A stretch of DNA of 64,000 bases. Source: Alteribacillus persepolensis (GTDB lineage: Bacteria > Bacillota > Bacilli > Bacillales > Marinococcaceae). The DNA is taken from positions 1 through 64,000 of the forward strand of contig NZ_FNDK01000019.1 of NCBI RefSeq assembly GCF_900099605.1, read 5' to 3'. Below the pieces are notes generated by a model. That model was not told the DNA's origin, did no database searches, and saw only the letters and a list, made by a program, of their open reading frames with translations. The position numbers and the translations under genes are program-made. Positions 48,665 through 57,182 of this stretch are shown one piece after another. Positions within the stretch are counted from its first letter, which is position 1, and the number at the start of each line of letters is the position of its first letter.

Positions 48665-49213
48665 TTATTCATAAACGGCACGCGGGCCGCCGATTAACTT
48701 CGGTCTCGTTTTTGCCATGGTGACGTGGGCATTACCGATTGCTGTCACTTCACAACGAACGGGCACAGCAACATGTTTTAAATGCATGCCGATGAATGTA
48801 TCCCCAATGTCGATACCCGCATCCGCACGAATGTGCTCTACCACTGCCGGATCTTGAAAATGATGATACGCATGTGTGCTCATGGCTCCGCCTGCTTTAC
48901 GGTGTGGCACAACACGTACTTCTTCTAACGCAAACATGCGCGCTGTCTTTCTTTCTAATATAAGCGCTCGATTAATATGCTCGCATCCTTGAAATGCCAA
49001 ATGTACGCCGGTTCGCTGATGAAATGCCATGAATTCTGCAAACAAAGCTTCTGCAGCTTCCTTTGAACCAGATGTTCCAATTCGCTTTCCGACCACTTCA
49101 CTTGAACTGCAGCCAATCACAAAAAGATGGCGGTGATCTAGATCCATATGAGAAACGATTGCATCAAGACAGGTTTTTAACGATGCTTGCCATTGTTTTT
49201 GTACATCTTCCAT
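48665..49213 (-). CDS. ywlG: YwlG family protein (TIGR01440/DUF436)
   Basis: A 182-residue cytosolic protein of the UPF0340/DUF436 family: GCSSSEVVGKRIGTSGS, QGCEHINRALILER, HLKHVAVPVRCEVTAIGNAHVTMAKTRPKLIGGPRAVY. Function unknown. ATG at 49211-49213 sits 8 bases after GAGG. The order glyA-ywlG-rpiB-ywlE-mntP-ywlC follows B. subtilis. Confidence 0.93.
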   Translation of the reverse strand: MEDVQKQWQASLKTCLDAIVSHMDLDHRHLFVIGCSSSEVVGKRIGTSGSKEAAEALFAEFMAFHQRTGVHLAFQGCEHINRALILERKTARMFALEEVRVVPHRKAGGAMSTHAYHHFQDPAVVEHIRADAGIDIGDTFIGMHLKHVAVPVRCEVTAIGNAHVTMAKTRPKLIGGPRAVYE

Positions 49214-49292
49214 CGCGTTCACCTCTTATGTAAAGGTATCATAAAATGCTTCGTCACGAAAAAGAATTGTTCATCCAATCATACAAAGAAAA

Positions 49293-49494
49293 GCGCAAGC
49301 GCCTTGCTGAGGGACGTTCGACTAAGAACGTCCCGTCCTGGGACAACGCCGAACTGACTCCCGTCCTGGGAGCCCGCGACAAGTCCTGGAGGGCCGGCAT
49401 ATGGAAAGCTGACTTTTGCTTTCCATCGACGGACCGAAGGAACCTCGAGCGAGCAGGTGCTTGCGCCGGACCATGAAAATGCCAAACTTTTACA
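49293..49494 (+). repeat. Dispersed repeat A, full copy with terminal inverted repeats
   Basis: About 200 bases. Left end GCGCAAGCGCCTTGCTGAG (49293-49311) is the imperfect inverse of the right end GAGCGAGCAGGTGCTTGCGC (49447-49466). Internal short inverted repeats (GGGACGTTCG/CGTCCC) are present. Related sequence occurs at 34153, 46834, 58088 and 62646. A frame through it (49246-49476) is of the spurious KRKRLAEG type and is not called. Confidence 0.7.
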
Positions 49495-49507
49495 CTTTCT
49501 GTTAAAA

Positions 49508-49534
49508 AAACGGACCCAATGATTAGGTCCGTTT
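49508..49534 (-). terminator. Terminator of the rpiB/ywl transcript
   Basis: A 9-bp stem (AAACGGACC/GGTCCGTTT) followed by T7 on the minus strand, 11 bases past rpiB. Confidence 0.88.
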
Positions 49535-49544
49535 CAGGCAGCCA

Positions 49545-49985
49545 TTACTTTTCTTCGATTGCCATCATTTTATCGACGCGCTTTTCGTGGCGTCCGCCTT
49601 CAAAGTCCGTCTCAAGCCAAGCTTTGACAATTTCTGCTGCCAGTCCCGGCCCGATAATACGCTCGCCCATTGCGAGGATATTCGAATCATTGTGTGCTCT
49701 CGTTGCTTTGGCCGTAAACACATCATGGACAAGCGCACAGCGGATGCCTTTTATTTTATTAGCGGAAATAGACATGCCAATTCCCGTTCCGCAGATAAGG
49801 ATGCCTTTGTCTACTTCACCAGCCGCAACTTTTTCCGCTACTGGAAGCGCGTAATCGGGATAATCAACGGAATCGGTACAGTGACACCCCACATCCTCAA
49901 ATTCGATGTTCATTTCTTCCAGCACTTTTACAATTTCTACTTTTAAACGGTAGCCTGCATGATCAGAACCAATCGCAAGTTTCAT
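49545..49985 (-). CDS. rpiB: Ribose-5-phosphate isomerase B
   Basis: Interconverts ribose-5-phosphate and ribulose-5-phosphate in the pentose phosphate pathway. 146 residues: MKLAIGSDHAGYRLKVEIVKVL, DVGCHCTDSVDYPDYALPVA, catalytic Cys in LICGTGIGMSISANK. Normal RpiB/LacAB length. GAGGAGG precedes the ATG; 22 bases after ywlE. Its terminator marks the end of this operon. Confidence 0.96.
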   Translation of the reverse strand: MKLAIGSDHAGYRLKVEIVKVLEEMNIEFEDVGCHCTDSVDYPDYALPVAEKVAAGEVDKGILICGTGIGMSISANKIKGIRCALVHDVFTAKATRAHNDSNILAMGERIIGPGLAAEIVKAWLETDFEGGRHEKRVDKMMAIEEK

Positions 49986-50007
49986 CTCGCTGCCTCCTCA
50001 TTGTCTT

Positions 50008-50454
50008 TTACCACTGTTTTAGTTTTTTCATTACTTGGTCTAAAAGCTCGTCTATTTCATCCGCACAAGCTCGGTACGTTTCATCCGTTCCTCCAATTGG
50101 GTCGGCAATGTCTGCACCATATTTATCATCCCATGCAAATTCACGCAGCGTAAAAGCTTTATCCATCGCTTTCGGATGTGTTTGATGAACGATATCGCGA
50201 TGGCTTTTTGTCATCGTTAAAATAATATCAGCCCAATCAATTAATTCATCTGTTAGCGGCTGTGATGCATGCCCAAACGCTATTTGCCGTTCATGTAATA
50301 CCGTTTTGGCTCCCTCTGATGCGGGCATGCCTTGTGCTGCATAAATGCCGGCGGAACGCGCCTGTACCTCTTCCATGCCTTTGGCCCGGAACAATGCTTC
50401 TGCCATCGGACTTCGGCATGTATTCCCTGTACACACAAACAAAACATTTGTCAT
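50008..50454 (-). CDS. ywlE: Protein-arginine phosphatase YwlE
   Basis: Low-molecular-weight tyrosine-phosphatase fold, 148 residues. P-loop CTGNTCRSP (Cys8 to Arg14) and DPIGG with the general-acid Asp. The Thr in NTC, in place of the Ile seen in tyrosine phosphatases, is the known determinant of arginine-phosphate specificity, so it should oppose McsB kinase. ATG at 50452-50454 gives the family N-terminus; the ribosome site (GGAAGGA) is farther upstream than usual. Confidence 0.93.
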   Translation of the reverse strand: MTNVLFVCTGNTCRSPMAEALFRAKGMEEVQARSAGIYAAQGMPASEGAKTVLHERQIAFGHASQPLTDELIDWADIILTMTKSHRDIVHQTHPKAMDKAFTLREFAWDDKYGADIADPIGGTDETYRACADEIDELLDQVMKKLKQW

Positions 50455-50520
50455 GATGGCGTCCACATCCTTCCATATCATTTGCATTATATTTTATCAT
50501 ATTTCCTGTCTGTCTAGCGA

Positions 50521-51063
50521 TTACATGATTAATTTTAGGCCAAACCCAAATAAAATAACTCCGCCAAATATTTCACTGTAGCGTCCTAATGTATACTGCA
50601 GGTGATGGCCAAGTGTAAGTCCAGCCCACGTAAAACATGCACTAAATAAACCAAACATGCACAGCACTTGTGCTAATGGGGCATTTAAAATACCAAGGGT
50701 AATCCCTATAGAAAAACTGTCTAAACTGACAAGAACCGCAAAAAGAAATAGACCGATTCCTACTGGAACAATGACTCCACCGGTTTCTCCGTCATTTTTC
50801 CATCCGGCCCACACCATTTGTCCCCCAATTATCAAAAGCAGCACACCGCCTGTGATAATCGCAATTTGCTCAAAAGACGACGCAATCCAACGTCCTCCGA
50901 ATAAACCGAGAAAAGGCATTAACATGTGAAAAAAACCAACGACACAAGCAGTATACAGCTTATTAATGCGCCTGGCCCCTTTCATGGCCACGGCCAGAGA
51001 CATCGAAAAAGCATCCATACTTAGTGCTGAAGCCATCATCGCTAAAACCAACCATCCGCCCAT
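50521..51063 (-). CDS. mntP: Manganese efflux pump MntP
   Basis: Six-helix membrane exporter of Mn2+, 180 residues. Two repeats each with the family signature: ALSMDAFSMSLAVAMKG (helix 1) and LVSLDSFSIGITLGIL (helix 4), whose Asp residues bind metal. Called ywlD in older B. subtilis maps. AGGAG precedes the ATG. Many mntP genes have a yybP-ykoY riboswitch, but the 70-base gap upstream is too short for one here. Confidence 0.93.
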   Translation of the reverse strand: MGGWLVLAMMASALSMDAFSMSLAVAMKGARRINKLYTACVVGFFHMLMPFLGLFGGRWIASSFEQIAIITGGVLLLIIGGQMVWAGWKNDGETGGVIVPVGIGLFLFAVLVSLDSFSIGITLGILNAPLAQVLCMFGLFSACFTWAGLTLGHHLQYTLGRYSEIFGGVILFGFGLKLIM

Positions 51064-51136
51064 TGCCCAATCTCCTTTCCGGACATGCTTTTACACTGTA
51101 TGCATGTCCAAAGAGGAACATTCAACAATCAAGCGT

Positions 51137-52183
51137 TTACGATTGAAAAGAGGCTTTTTCAAGCCGATTCATAATAGCTTCCCCAATACCTTCTTTCGGA
51201 AATGTTTCACAAAAAATGATATCAGCATCCCATTGATCTGCTTGGCGAAGATTATCATACAAGTGAGCAGCTATCTGCTCTAATTTGTTCATAGAACCAA
51301 GACAAATAAATGCATCCGTGTCCTGTTCCAACATTGCTTGATGTTCGTTCACTGCCATAACAACCGTTTTGCGCCCTGTTTCTTTTGCTTCTTGGAGATT
51401 CTGCTGAAGCGACTTCGTATCTTCCACTAAAACGAGCGGCGAATCAGGAGCATAATGCCGATATTTCATCCCTGGAGCCTTTGGAGCGTGATGGCTCTTT
51501 TGTTTCTTTGACTCTATTCGGACGCTCCCTTCTCCAAGTACCGATTCTAATTGTTCTTTCGTCACACCGCCAGGACGCAAAATCCAAGCGATATCACCTG
51601 TACAATCCACTACGGTCGATTCCAGCCCAAACCCTGACGGCCCCCCATCAACAATCCCGGCAATTCTGCCATGTAAATCGTGATAAACATGTTGTGCTTT
51701 TGTTGGACTTGGCCGGCCGGACTGATTAGCACTGGGAGCAGCCACAGGAAGCTCTGCTTCTTTTAATAACGCACGCGCAACAACGTGATCAGGCATTCGA
51801 ACAGCGACCGTGCCGAGTCCAGCTGTAACTTTTTCTGATACATTCGCTCTTTTCGGGAAAATAAGCGTAAGCGGCCCTGGCCAAAATTCTTTTATCAGCA
51901 CTTCCGCCATGCGGGGGATGAAAGCCACAAAATCTGTTAACTGCTTTTTCGATCCTATATGTACAATAAGCGGATTATCTCCCGGTCTGCCTTTCGCCTT
52001 AAATATTTTTTCCACAGCGCTGTCACTTGTCGCATCTGCCCCAAGACCATATACCGTTTCTGTTGGGAAGGCGACTGCTTCTCCTTGTTTTATCCACAGC
52101 GCTGCTTCCTTTATATCAGGGTCTGACGTATACCCGTCATTCAAGTTATCCACATTCCACACCTTTGTTTGTTTATAACTCAT
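51137..52183 (-). CDS. ywlC: Threonylcarbamoyl-AMP synthase (YwlC/Sua5)
   Basis: First step of tRNA t6A37 synthesis: threonine, bicarbonate and ATP to threonylcarbamoyl-AMP. 348 residues: N-terminal YrdC domain (about 20-215; AFPTETVYGLGADA, KGRPGDNPLIVHI, PSANQSGRPSPT), linker, and C-terminal Sua5 domain (about 240-345; PGMKYRHYAPDSPLVLVE). The long Sua5 form rather than short TsaC, as in Bacillus. GAAGGGGGAGA precedes the ATG. Confidence 0.96.
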   Translation of the reverse strand: MSYKQTKVWNVDNLNDGYTSDPDIKEAALWIKQGEAVAFPTETVYGLGADATSDSAVEKIFKAKGRPGDNPLIVHIGSKKQLTDFVAFIPRMAEVLIKEFWPGPLTLIFPKRANVSEKVTAGLGTVAVRMPDHVVARALLKEAELPVAAPSANQSGRPSPTKAQHVYHDLHGRIAGIVDGGPSGFGLESTVVDCTGDIAWILRPGGVTKEQLESVLGEGSVRIESKKQKSHHAPKAPGMKYRHYAPDSPLVLVEDTKSLQQNLQEAKETGRKTVVMAVNEHQAMLEQDTDAFICLGSMNKLEQIAAHLYDNLRQADQWDADIIFCETFPKEGIGEAIMNRLEKASFQS

Positions 52184-52256
52184 AGTCTCTCCCCCTTCTT
52201 TTCATAACATAGCATCCTTTTATTACAGGGAATCTGCCGTTATACTGGTAACGAGC

Positions 52257-52297
52257 AAAAGTTACCCACAGCGGAAATTCATTTGTGGATAACTTTT
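52257..52297 (-). terminator. Terminator-like inverted repeat after spoIIR, carrying DnaA-box sequence
   Basis: A 14-bp inverted repeat (AAAAGTTAcCCACA/TGTGGaTAACTTTT, one mismatch, 13-base loop) 37 bases past spoIIR. Its arms contain TGTGGATAA (a perfect DnaA box in reverse) and TTACCCACA. Confidence 0.6.
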
Positions 52298-52333
52298 GTA
52301 ATTCCTTTTATGAAAGGCTTTAAATTCGTCTCA

Positions 52334-52978
52334 TCAACTTTTACCGAACCATTTATTCCACTTTTCCACAATGAAAAAAGAATATTCTTTTTCATTTTCC
52401 ACAGAATCATCATTTTTGTCCACAAAACCCTCTTCTGCATCGATGTTTTCCACAGGTTCTGTATTGTTTTCCACATCCTCTTCTTCATTTGCAGAGAGAA
52501 AACAAAGCGGCGGAAACAAAACACACCACCAATTTTCTCCTTTTCCTTCCCCAATAGACACAACTAAGGCTTCGTATTCACCAGCCGGATAAACAAGCGG
52601 TCCGTAAATTCTCGTCGGAAACTCTACTTGCTCCTTTAATCCAATTGTAAATGTGTGGGACAAATGGTGGTCTGCTATCACATTTCGCACTACTTTTTCA
52701 ATAGCATCCACGTTTGCTTCCATTACGCCTCTTGCTTCTTCTTTTTCTGTAACGCCTTCCATAAGCTGGCGTACTTCTGCATTCACCGCATCGCGGACTT
52801 CTCGTTTTAATAATTGCTCTTTTGGTGAGTCATCGTGTGCCAAAATACGCAAACGAATCGCTTCTTCTGGAATCGTATCTATACTTGGATTAGACGCTGA
52901 GGCATTTTGCTGCTGTTCCATATGCAGCCAAGCAATAAGAACAAGAAAAATAACATAAATAAGTGCTTTGTTTTTCAT
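52334..52978 (-). CDS. spoIIR: Stage II sporulation protein SpoIIR
   Basis: Forespore-secreted signal that activates SpoIIGA to process pro-sigma-E in the mother cell. 214 residues: N-terminal secretion segment (KNKALIYVIFLVLIAWLHM), then IPEEAIRLRILAHDDSPKEQLLKREVRDAVNAEV, IYGPLVYPAGEYEALVVSIGEGKGENWWCVLFPPLCF, the family core. The acidic tail (about 165-205) has repeated VEN/VDK motifs before the closing FFIVEKWNKWF. GGGCGGTG lies upstream. A sigma-F-like promoter is 25 bases before the start, as expected. Confidence 0.95.
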   Translation of the reverse strand: MKNKALIYVIFLVLIAWLHMEQQQNASASNPSIDTIPEEAIRLRILAHDDSPKEQLLKREVRDAVNAEVRQLMEGVTEKEEARGVMEANVDAIEKVVRNVIADHHLSHTFTIGLKEQVEFPTRIYGPLVYPAGEYEALVVSIGEGKGENWWCVLFPPLCFLSANEEEDVENNTEPVENIDAEEGFVDKNDDSVENEKEYSFFIVEKWNKWFGKS

Positions 52979-53004
52979 CCCAATGACACCGCCCTTTCAG
53001 CAAT

Positions 53005-53034
53005 CAGTTTGGACGGTGCAGCATTGTTATAAAC
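53005..53034 (-). promoter_or_regulatory. Sigma-F-like promoter of spoIIR
   Basis: Minus strand GTTTA (53030-53034), 15 bases, GTCCAAACTG (53005-53014). Against GTATA-N15-GGNNANANTR there is one mismatch in each box. The start would be near 52998. B. subtilis spoIIR is sigma-F dependent. Confidence 0.6.
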
Positions 53035-53069
53035 AATAAATCGCTCGACAACATTTGCACTGGCGCGGC

Positions 53070-53933
53070 TTACGCTCTCCTTTCACAAAAAACCATGCGT
53101 TCTTTTCCATTTATGTCACGATAAATATTTACCGCTGCTTGAGGAAGTGCCTCTTTTAATATCTTTGCTGTTTGTTCTGCTTGATTTTCTCCGACTTCAA
53201 ATGCAGCTAAGCCGTTTTCTTTTAATACGCGCGGAAGCTTATCCGCAATCGCACGGTAGCAATACAAACCATCATCATCCGAACCAATAAGTGCAAGCTC
53301 TGGCTCGTGATCTTTCACTAACGTATCAAGCTGTTCCCAATCTGCTTTTGGAATATATGGAGGATTTGAAACAATCACGTCAAAGCGTTTGTTCTGCTGA
53401 AGAATCGGCTGTACCAAGTCTCCTTGTAAAAACGTAACAGATGCTCCGTGGAGAGAGGCATTACTTTTAGCTGTATCTAACGCCGCTTCATTAATATCAA
53501 CGGCGGTAACAGAAACCCCGCGCAGCTCAAGTGCAAGTGTTACCGCAATGGCTCCACTGCCAGTGCCAATATCGCAAACCGTCAGTGGATGTTGACGTTG
53601 TCTCCCCCATTCAATTACGCCATTAACAAGCTCTTCAGTTTCTGGACGTGGTATTAAAACATCGCTGCTCACGTGAAAGGTTCTTCCAAAAAACTCTTCC
53701 ACACCTGTCCTGTGCTGAATCGGCACACCTGTGCTGTGAGCGACAATATCTTCATAATACGTTTCCCACACACCCTCTGGCAGCTTCTCTCGTCTCATGA
53801 AATGAAACTCTGTCCAATTAGAAACCCCTAACCGATGTTTCATTAATATCTCAGCCGCTCGTGTTTCTCTGCCTCTTTCAGCTAAAAAAGAAGAAGCCCA
53901 GCTGAGGGCTTCATACACAAAGGTTGGCTTCAT
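53070..53933 (-). CDS. prmC: Release-factor glutamine methyltransferase PrmC
   Basis: Methylates the Gln of the GGQ motif in RF1 and RF2. 287 residues: helical N-domain (1-75), then a Rossmann methyltransferase with SAM motif DIGTGSGAIA (121-130) and catalytic NPPY (190-193). Its ATG overlaps the last base of prfA, its substrate's gene, so the two are co-translated. Also known as hemK. Confidence 0.97.
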   Translation of the reverse strand: MKPTFVYEALSWASSFLAERGRETRAAEILMKHRLGVSNWTEFHFMRREKLPEGVWETYYEDIVAHSTGVPIQHRTGVEEFFGRTFHVSSDVLIPRPETEELVNGVIEWGRQRQHPLTVCDIGTGSGAIAVTLALELRGVSVTAVDINEAALDTAKSNASLHGASVTFLQGDLVQPILQQNKRFDVIVSNPPYIPKADWEQLDTLVKDHEPELALIGSDDDGLYCYRAIADKLPRVLKENGLAAFEVGENQAEQTAKILKEALPQAAVNIYRDINGKERMVFCERRA

Positions 53934-55006
53934 TAAGAGTCGCCTGCCTTTTCCATCATTTCTGCCTGCTCTTCTACAATGAGGGAATCAATAATTTCAT
54001 CAAGTTCCCCTTGCAGAATTTGGTCAAGCTTTTGCACTGTCAAATTAATGCGGTGGTCGGTCACGCGGCTTTGCGGGAAATTATACGTTCGAATTCTTTC
54101 CGAACGATCCCCTGTGCCAACTGCTGATTTACGATTTTCCGCATACTCTGCTTCAGCTTCACGCTGATACATATCATAAATACGTGCACGCAGTACTTTC
54201 ATTGCTTTGTCTTTATTTTTGATTTGCGATTTCTCGTCCTGACAGGAAACAACAATGCCTGTCGGCTCATGTGTTAAGCGTACAGCAGACATAGTCGTAT
54301 TGACGCTCTGTCCGCCGGGGCCGCTTGATGCAAACGTATCGACACGAATATCTTTGTCGTGTACTTCGATTTCTACTTCCTCTGCTTCCGGCAAAACAGC
54401 TACGGTTGCGGTTGAAGTATGAATACGCCCGCCAGATTCTGTGCTTGGGACACGCTGCACACGGTGAGCACCGTTTTCATATTTCATTTTCGAATAGGCG
54501 CCTTCTCCGTTAATCATAAAAATAATTTCTTTGTAACCGCCAAGCTCTGTCGGACTTGCTTCAATTACTTCCGGTTTCCAGCCGTTTTTCTCCGCATAAC
54601 GAGAATACATTTTATACAAATCACCGGCAAACAGCGCGGCTTCATCTCCTCCTGCTGCACCGCGCACCTCTACGATAACGTTTTTGTCGTCATTCGGGTC
54701 TTTTGGCAGCAGCAAGACCTTCAACTGCTCTTCTAATTCTTCTTTTTTCTCCGAAAGTTCATCAATTTCCAGTTTGACCATGTCTTCCATTTCATCATCT
54801 AAATCATCTGCCAGCATGGATTTGGCATCGTCAAGCTGCGTGGTTACTTCTTTGTATTTCCGGTACGCAGTAACTGTCTCAGATATATCCGATTGCTCTT
54901 TGGAATATTCTCGTAATTTTTTAGAATCATTGATAACTTCCGGATCACTTAACAATTCATTCAATTCTTCATAGCGATCCTCTACGGCTTGTAGTCTCTC
55001 TAGCAC
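53933..55006 (-). CDS. prfA: Peptide chain release factor 1
   Basis: Recognises UAA and UAG stop codons and triggers peptide release. 357 residues. GGQ in [20 protein letters not shown], codon-recognition PST region in [16 protein letters not shown] (PxT type, RF1), and N-terminal coiled domain ([25 protein letters not shown]). Start GTG behind GAGGTG. Gene order prfA-prmC conserved. Confidence 0.98.
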   Translation of the reverse strand: MLERLQAVEDRYEELNELLSDPEVINDSKKLREYSKEQSDISETVTAYRKYKEVTTQLDDAKSMLADDLDDEMEDMVKLEIDELSEKKEELEEQLKVLLLPKDPNDDKNVIVEVRGAAGGDEAALFAGDLYKMYSRYAEKNGWKPEVIEASPTELGGYKEIIFMINGEGAYSKMKYENGAHRVQRVPSTESGGRIHTSTATVAVLPEAEEVEIEVHDKDIRVDTFASSGPGGQSVNTTMSAVRLTHEPTGIVVSCQDEKSQIKNKDKAMKVLRARIYDMYQREAEAEYAENRKSAVGTGDRSERIRTYNFPQSRVTDHRINLTVQKLDQILQGELDEIIDSLIVEEQAEMMEKAGDS

Positions 55007-55157
55007 AAGCGTTCACCTCTTTATCGGTTGCATAACAGTACAATTATAATATAACGCTATGTTTGCGTCAAAGTTGCACTTTCAGGTTTTTATCTATGAT
55101 ATTAGGGTATAATACCACCCAGGGGTTTTCATACATACGTCTAAAAGGGGGAATATC

Positions 55158-56486
55158 ATGGATTATGTCATCATTGGCGGTGATGCCGCTGGAATGAGTG
55201 CTGCAATGCAAATTGTACGTAAAGATGAAAAAGCCAATGTTACAACACTGGAGCGGGGCGGTATTTACTCTTACGCTCAGTGCGGCCTTCCGTATATTAT
55301 CGGTGGCGCCGTTGAAAGCACAGATGATTTAATTGCGCGAGAGGTAGACACATTTCGTAATAAACATGGCATTGATGCCCGAACGTTCCATGAAGTAACA
55401 GACGTTGACATCGAAAAGAAATTAGTAAAAGGAATGGACCTCCAACACAATCAGCCATTTGAAATACCTTACGATAAACTGCTGATTGCAAGCGGCGCAT
55501 CTCCCGTTGTTCCTGATTGGGAAGGCCGTAATTTACACAACATTCACACCTTAAAAACCATCCCTGATATAAAAGAGATTGCCGCTGATTTAGACGGTGT
55601 GTCAGACGTCACCATTATCGGCGGCGGCTACGTTGGATTAGAACTGGCTGAAAACTTTATCGAAACCGGACGACACGTGCGAATCATTGAACGCAACAAC
55701 CGTTTAGCCAAAATGTTTGATGAAGATATGGGAGAATTGATTTTAGAGGAAGCCAAAAAACACGGTGTCGAACTATGTTTAGAAGAATCTGTTGAATCAT
55801 TTACTGGCACCGATCAAGTTGAAGCTGTTGTTACGGACCAAAATACCTATCAAACAGACATGGTTATTGTCGCAGCAGGTATTAAACCAAACACAGAATT
55901 CTTACAAAAGACAAATGTTCACGTAGAAGACAACGGTGCGGTGAAAGTAAACCGCTACATGCAAACAAATGAAAAAGACGTCTATGCAGCTGGTGACTGC
56001 GCGGTACAGTACCACCGTATCAAGGAAAAAGACGATTACGTTCCGCTTGGCACCCACGCAAACAAACAAGGCCGCACAGCGGGGTTAAATATGATTGGAA
56101 AGCCCAAAGCGTTTCAAGGTATTTTAGGAACATCGATTTTGCGCTTTTTTGACCTTACCCTTGCAAAAACAGGTTTGAACGAGGCGGAAGCTGATGATAT
56201 CGGTTTTGCCTATGACACAGTGACAAACAAAACCGTTAATATTGCTGGATACTTTGCCGGCAAAACCGCCCTGCACGTCAAGCTGCTATACCGCACCGAT
56301 AATGACATGGTTATCGGCGGACAAGTCATTGGAAAAGATGGTGCAGATAAACGTATTGACGTATTAGCGACTGCGCTGTTCCACCACATGACATTGTCGG
56401 ATTTTGAAGATTTGGATTTATCGTATGCACCACCATATAACGGAGTGTGGGATCCGATTCAACAAACCGTACGCCGGGCCACGTAA
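55158..56486 (+). CDS. CoA-disulfide reductase-like FAD enzyme
   Basis: A pyridine-nucleotide disulfide oxidoreductase of 442 residues. FAD motif VIIGGDAAGMSAA at 4-16, redox Cys42 in SYAQCGLPYIIGG (single-Cys type), NAD(P) motif VTIIGGGYVGLELAENF near 155, FAD motif VYAAGDCA near 275, and C-terminal dimer domain ending DLSYAPPYNGVWDPIQ. Single active Cys and SYAPPYN fit CoA-disulfide reductase or NADH oxidase; no rhodanese domain is fused. It may keep CoA thiols reduced. It is one of few plus-strand genes in this half. GGGG precedes the ATG. The gene is not part of the B. subtilis order, so it is probably an insertion. Confidence 0.88.
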   Translation: MDYVIIGGDAAGMSAAMQIVRKDEKANVTTLERGGIYSYAQCGLPYIIGGAVESTDDLIAREVDTFRNKHGIDARTFHEVTDVDIEKKLVKGMDLQHNQPFEIPYDKLLIASGASPVVPDWEGRNLHNIHTLKTIPDIKEIAADLDGVSDVTIIGGGYVGLELAENFIETGRHVRIIERNNRLAKMFDEDMGELILEEAKKHGVELCLEESVESFTGTDQVEAVVTDQNTYQTDMVIVAAGIKPNTEFLQKTNVHVEDNGAVKVNRYMQTNEKDVYAAGDCAVQYHRIKEKDDYVPLGTHANKQGRTAGLNMIGKPKAFQGILGTSILRFFDLTLAKTGLNEAEADDIGFAYDTVTNKTVNIAGYFAGKTALHVKLLYRTDNDMVIGGQVIGKDGADKRIDVLATALFHHMTLSDFEDLDLSYAPPYNGVWDPIQQTVRRAT

Positions 56487-56533
56487 ACATCTGTTTTCAA
56501 TCCGGCACCAGCAAACTGCACCACCTGGTATGT

Positions 56534-56578
56534 AAAAACGGTCAAAAGCCAGCACGATTGCTGCTTCTGACCGTTTTT
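56534..56578. terminator. Bidirectional terminator
   Basis: Stem AAAAACGGTCAAAAGC with its near complement, between the convergent CoA-disulfide reductase and lipoprotein genes. A and T runs on both sides. Confidence 0.85.
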
Positions 56579-56580
56579 TG

Positions 56581-57033
56581 TTATTCACCGCCATTTACTA
56601 CATAAACACGCACGTCATAACGAGGAAATGCCTGCTGATATTTTTGTTCGAGCTCTGATTTCTTTTGATCCTTTTCATTTTTATTCCACGAGTCATCAGC
56701 GTTCACATACACATATGCGTAACGTCCGCCAAAGGTGGTATAAAGCGGGGAAAACCCAAGGTCTTGCGCAAAGCTCTCAGCCATTTCTTTATCTGACCCT
56801 TGTGTTTGTTTTCTCGTCGTCATCGATACATTTCCCGGCCCCTGATTATAATCAGACGGACTGCTGCCATCTTGTGCAGGCCGCAGGCGCTCAGAATTTG
56901 CAGGACCAGGCCCGTTCAGTGATTCAAGCCATGGTGCACGCGGTTCACCTGCTTGCTCGTTATCTTCAGCTTGTTGACAAGCTGCTGTAGAAAAAAGCAA
57001 GAGAATGAACACAGCACATGTCCATTTTTTCAT
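56581..57033 (-). CDS. Small lipoprotein
   Basis: A 150-residue lipoprotein with signal peptide MKKWTCAVFILLLFS and lipobox TAAC (Cys19). A Pro/Gly/Asn-rich spacer (about 30-75) leads to a compact domain (about 80-150; AESFAQDLGFSPLYTTFGGRYAYVYVNAD, AFPRYDVRVYVVNGGE). That domain resembles the YhcN/YlaJ sporulation lipoprotein fold only loosely. ATG at 57031-57033 follows AAGGGGG. Function unknown. Convergent with the reductase, sharing its terminator. Confidence 0.75.
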   Translation of the reverse strand: MKKWTCAVFILLLFSTAACQQAEDNEQAGEPRAPWLESLNGPGPANSERLRPAQDGSSPSDYNQGPGNVSMTTRKQTQGSDKEMAESFAQDLGFSPLYTTFGGRYAYVYVNADDSWNKNEKDQKKSELEQKYQQAFPRYDVRVYVVNGGE

Positions 57034-57142
57034 TCTACAACCCCCTTGCAGTAAAACGATATGATCTGCAGTGTTAGGGTTTCCAAAAATGTACTGTTTC
57101 ATTCCCCCAAGCAGTTCTGCACGGCTGCATAAACGAAAAAAA

Positions 57143-57171
57143 CGCTTCCTCCTGTTCTTTTGGAAGAAGCG
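57143..57171 (-). terminator. Terminator of tdk
   Basis: Stem CGCTTC/GAAGCG with flanking CC/GG pairs and a T run on the minus strand, 12 bases past the tdk stop. Confidence 0.7.
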
Positions 57172-57182
57172 CCCTTGGCCCG

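Noticed and set aside
49246-49476. Plus-strand 76-residue frame (MLRHEKELFIQSYKEKRKRLAEG...)
   Set aside because: It lies almost wholly in repeat A and includes the repeat's inverted terminus; such frames are repeat artefacts.
50929-51136. Possible yybP-ykoY manganese riboswitch before mntP
   Set aside because: Only about 70 bases separate mntP from ywlC and no conserved riboswitch core is visible.
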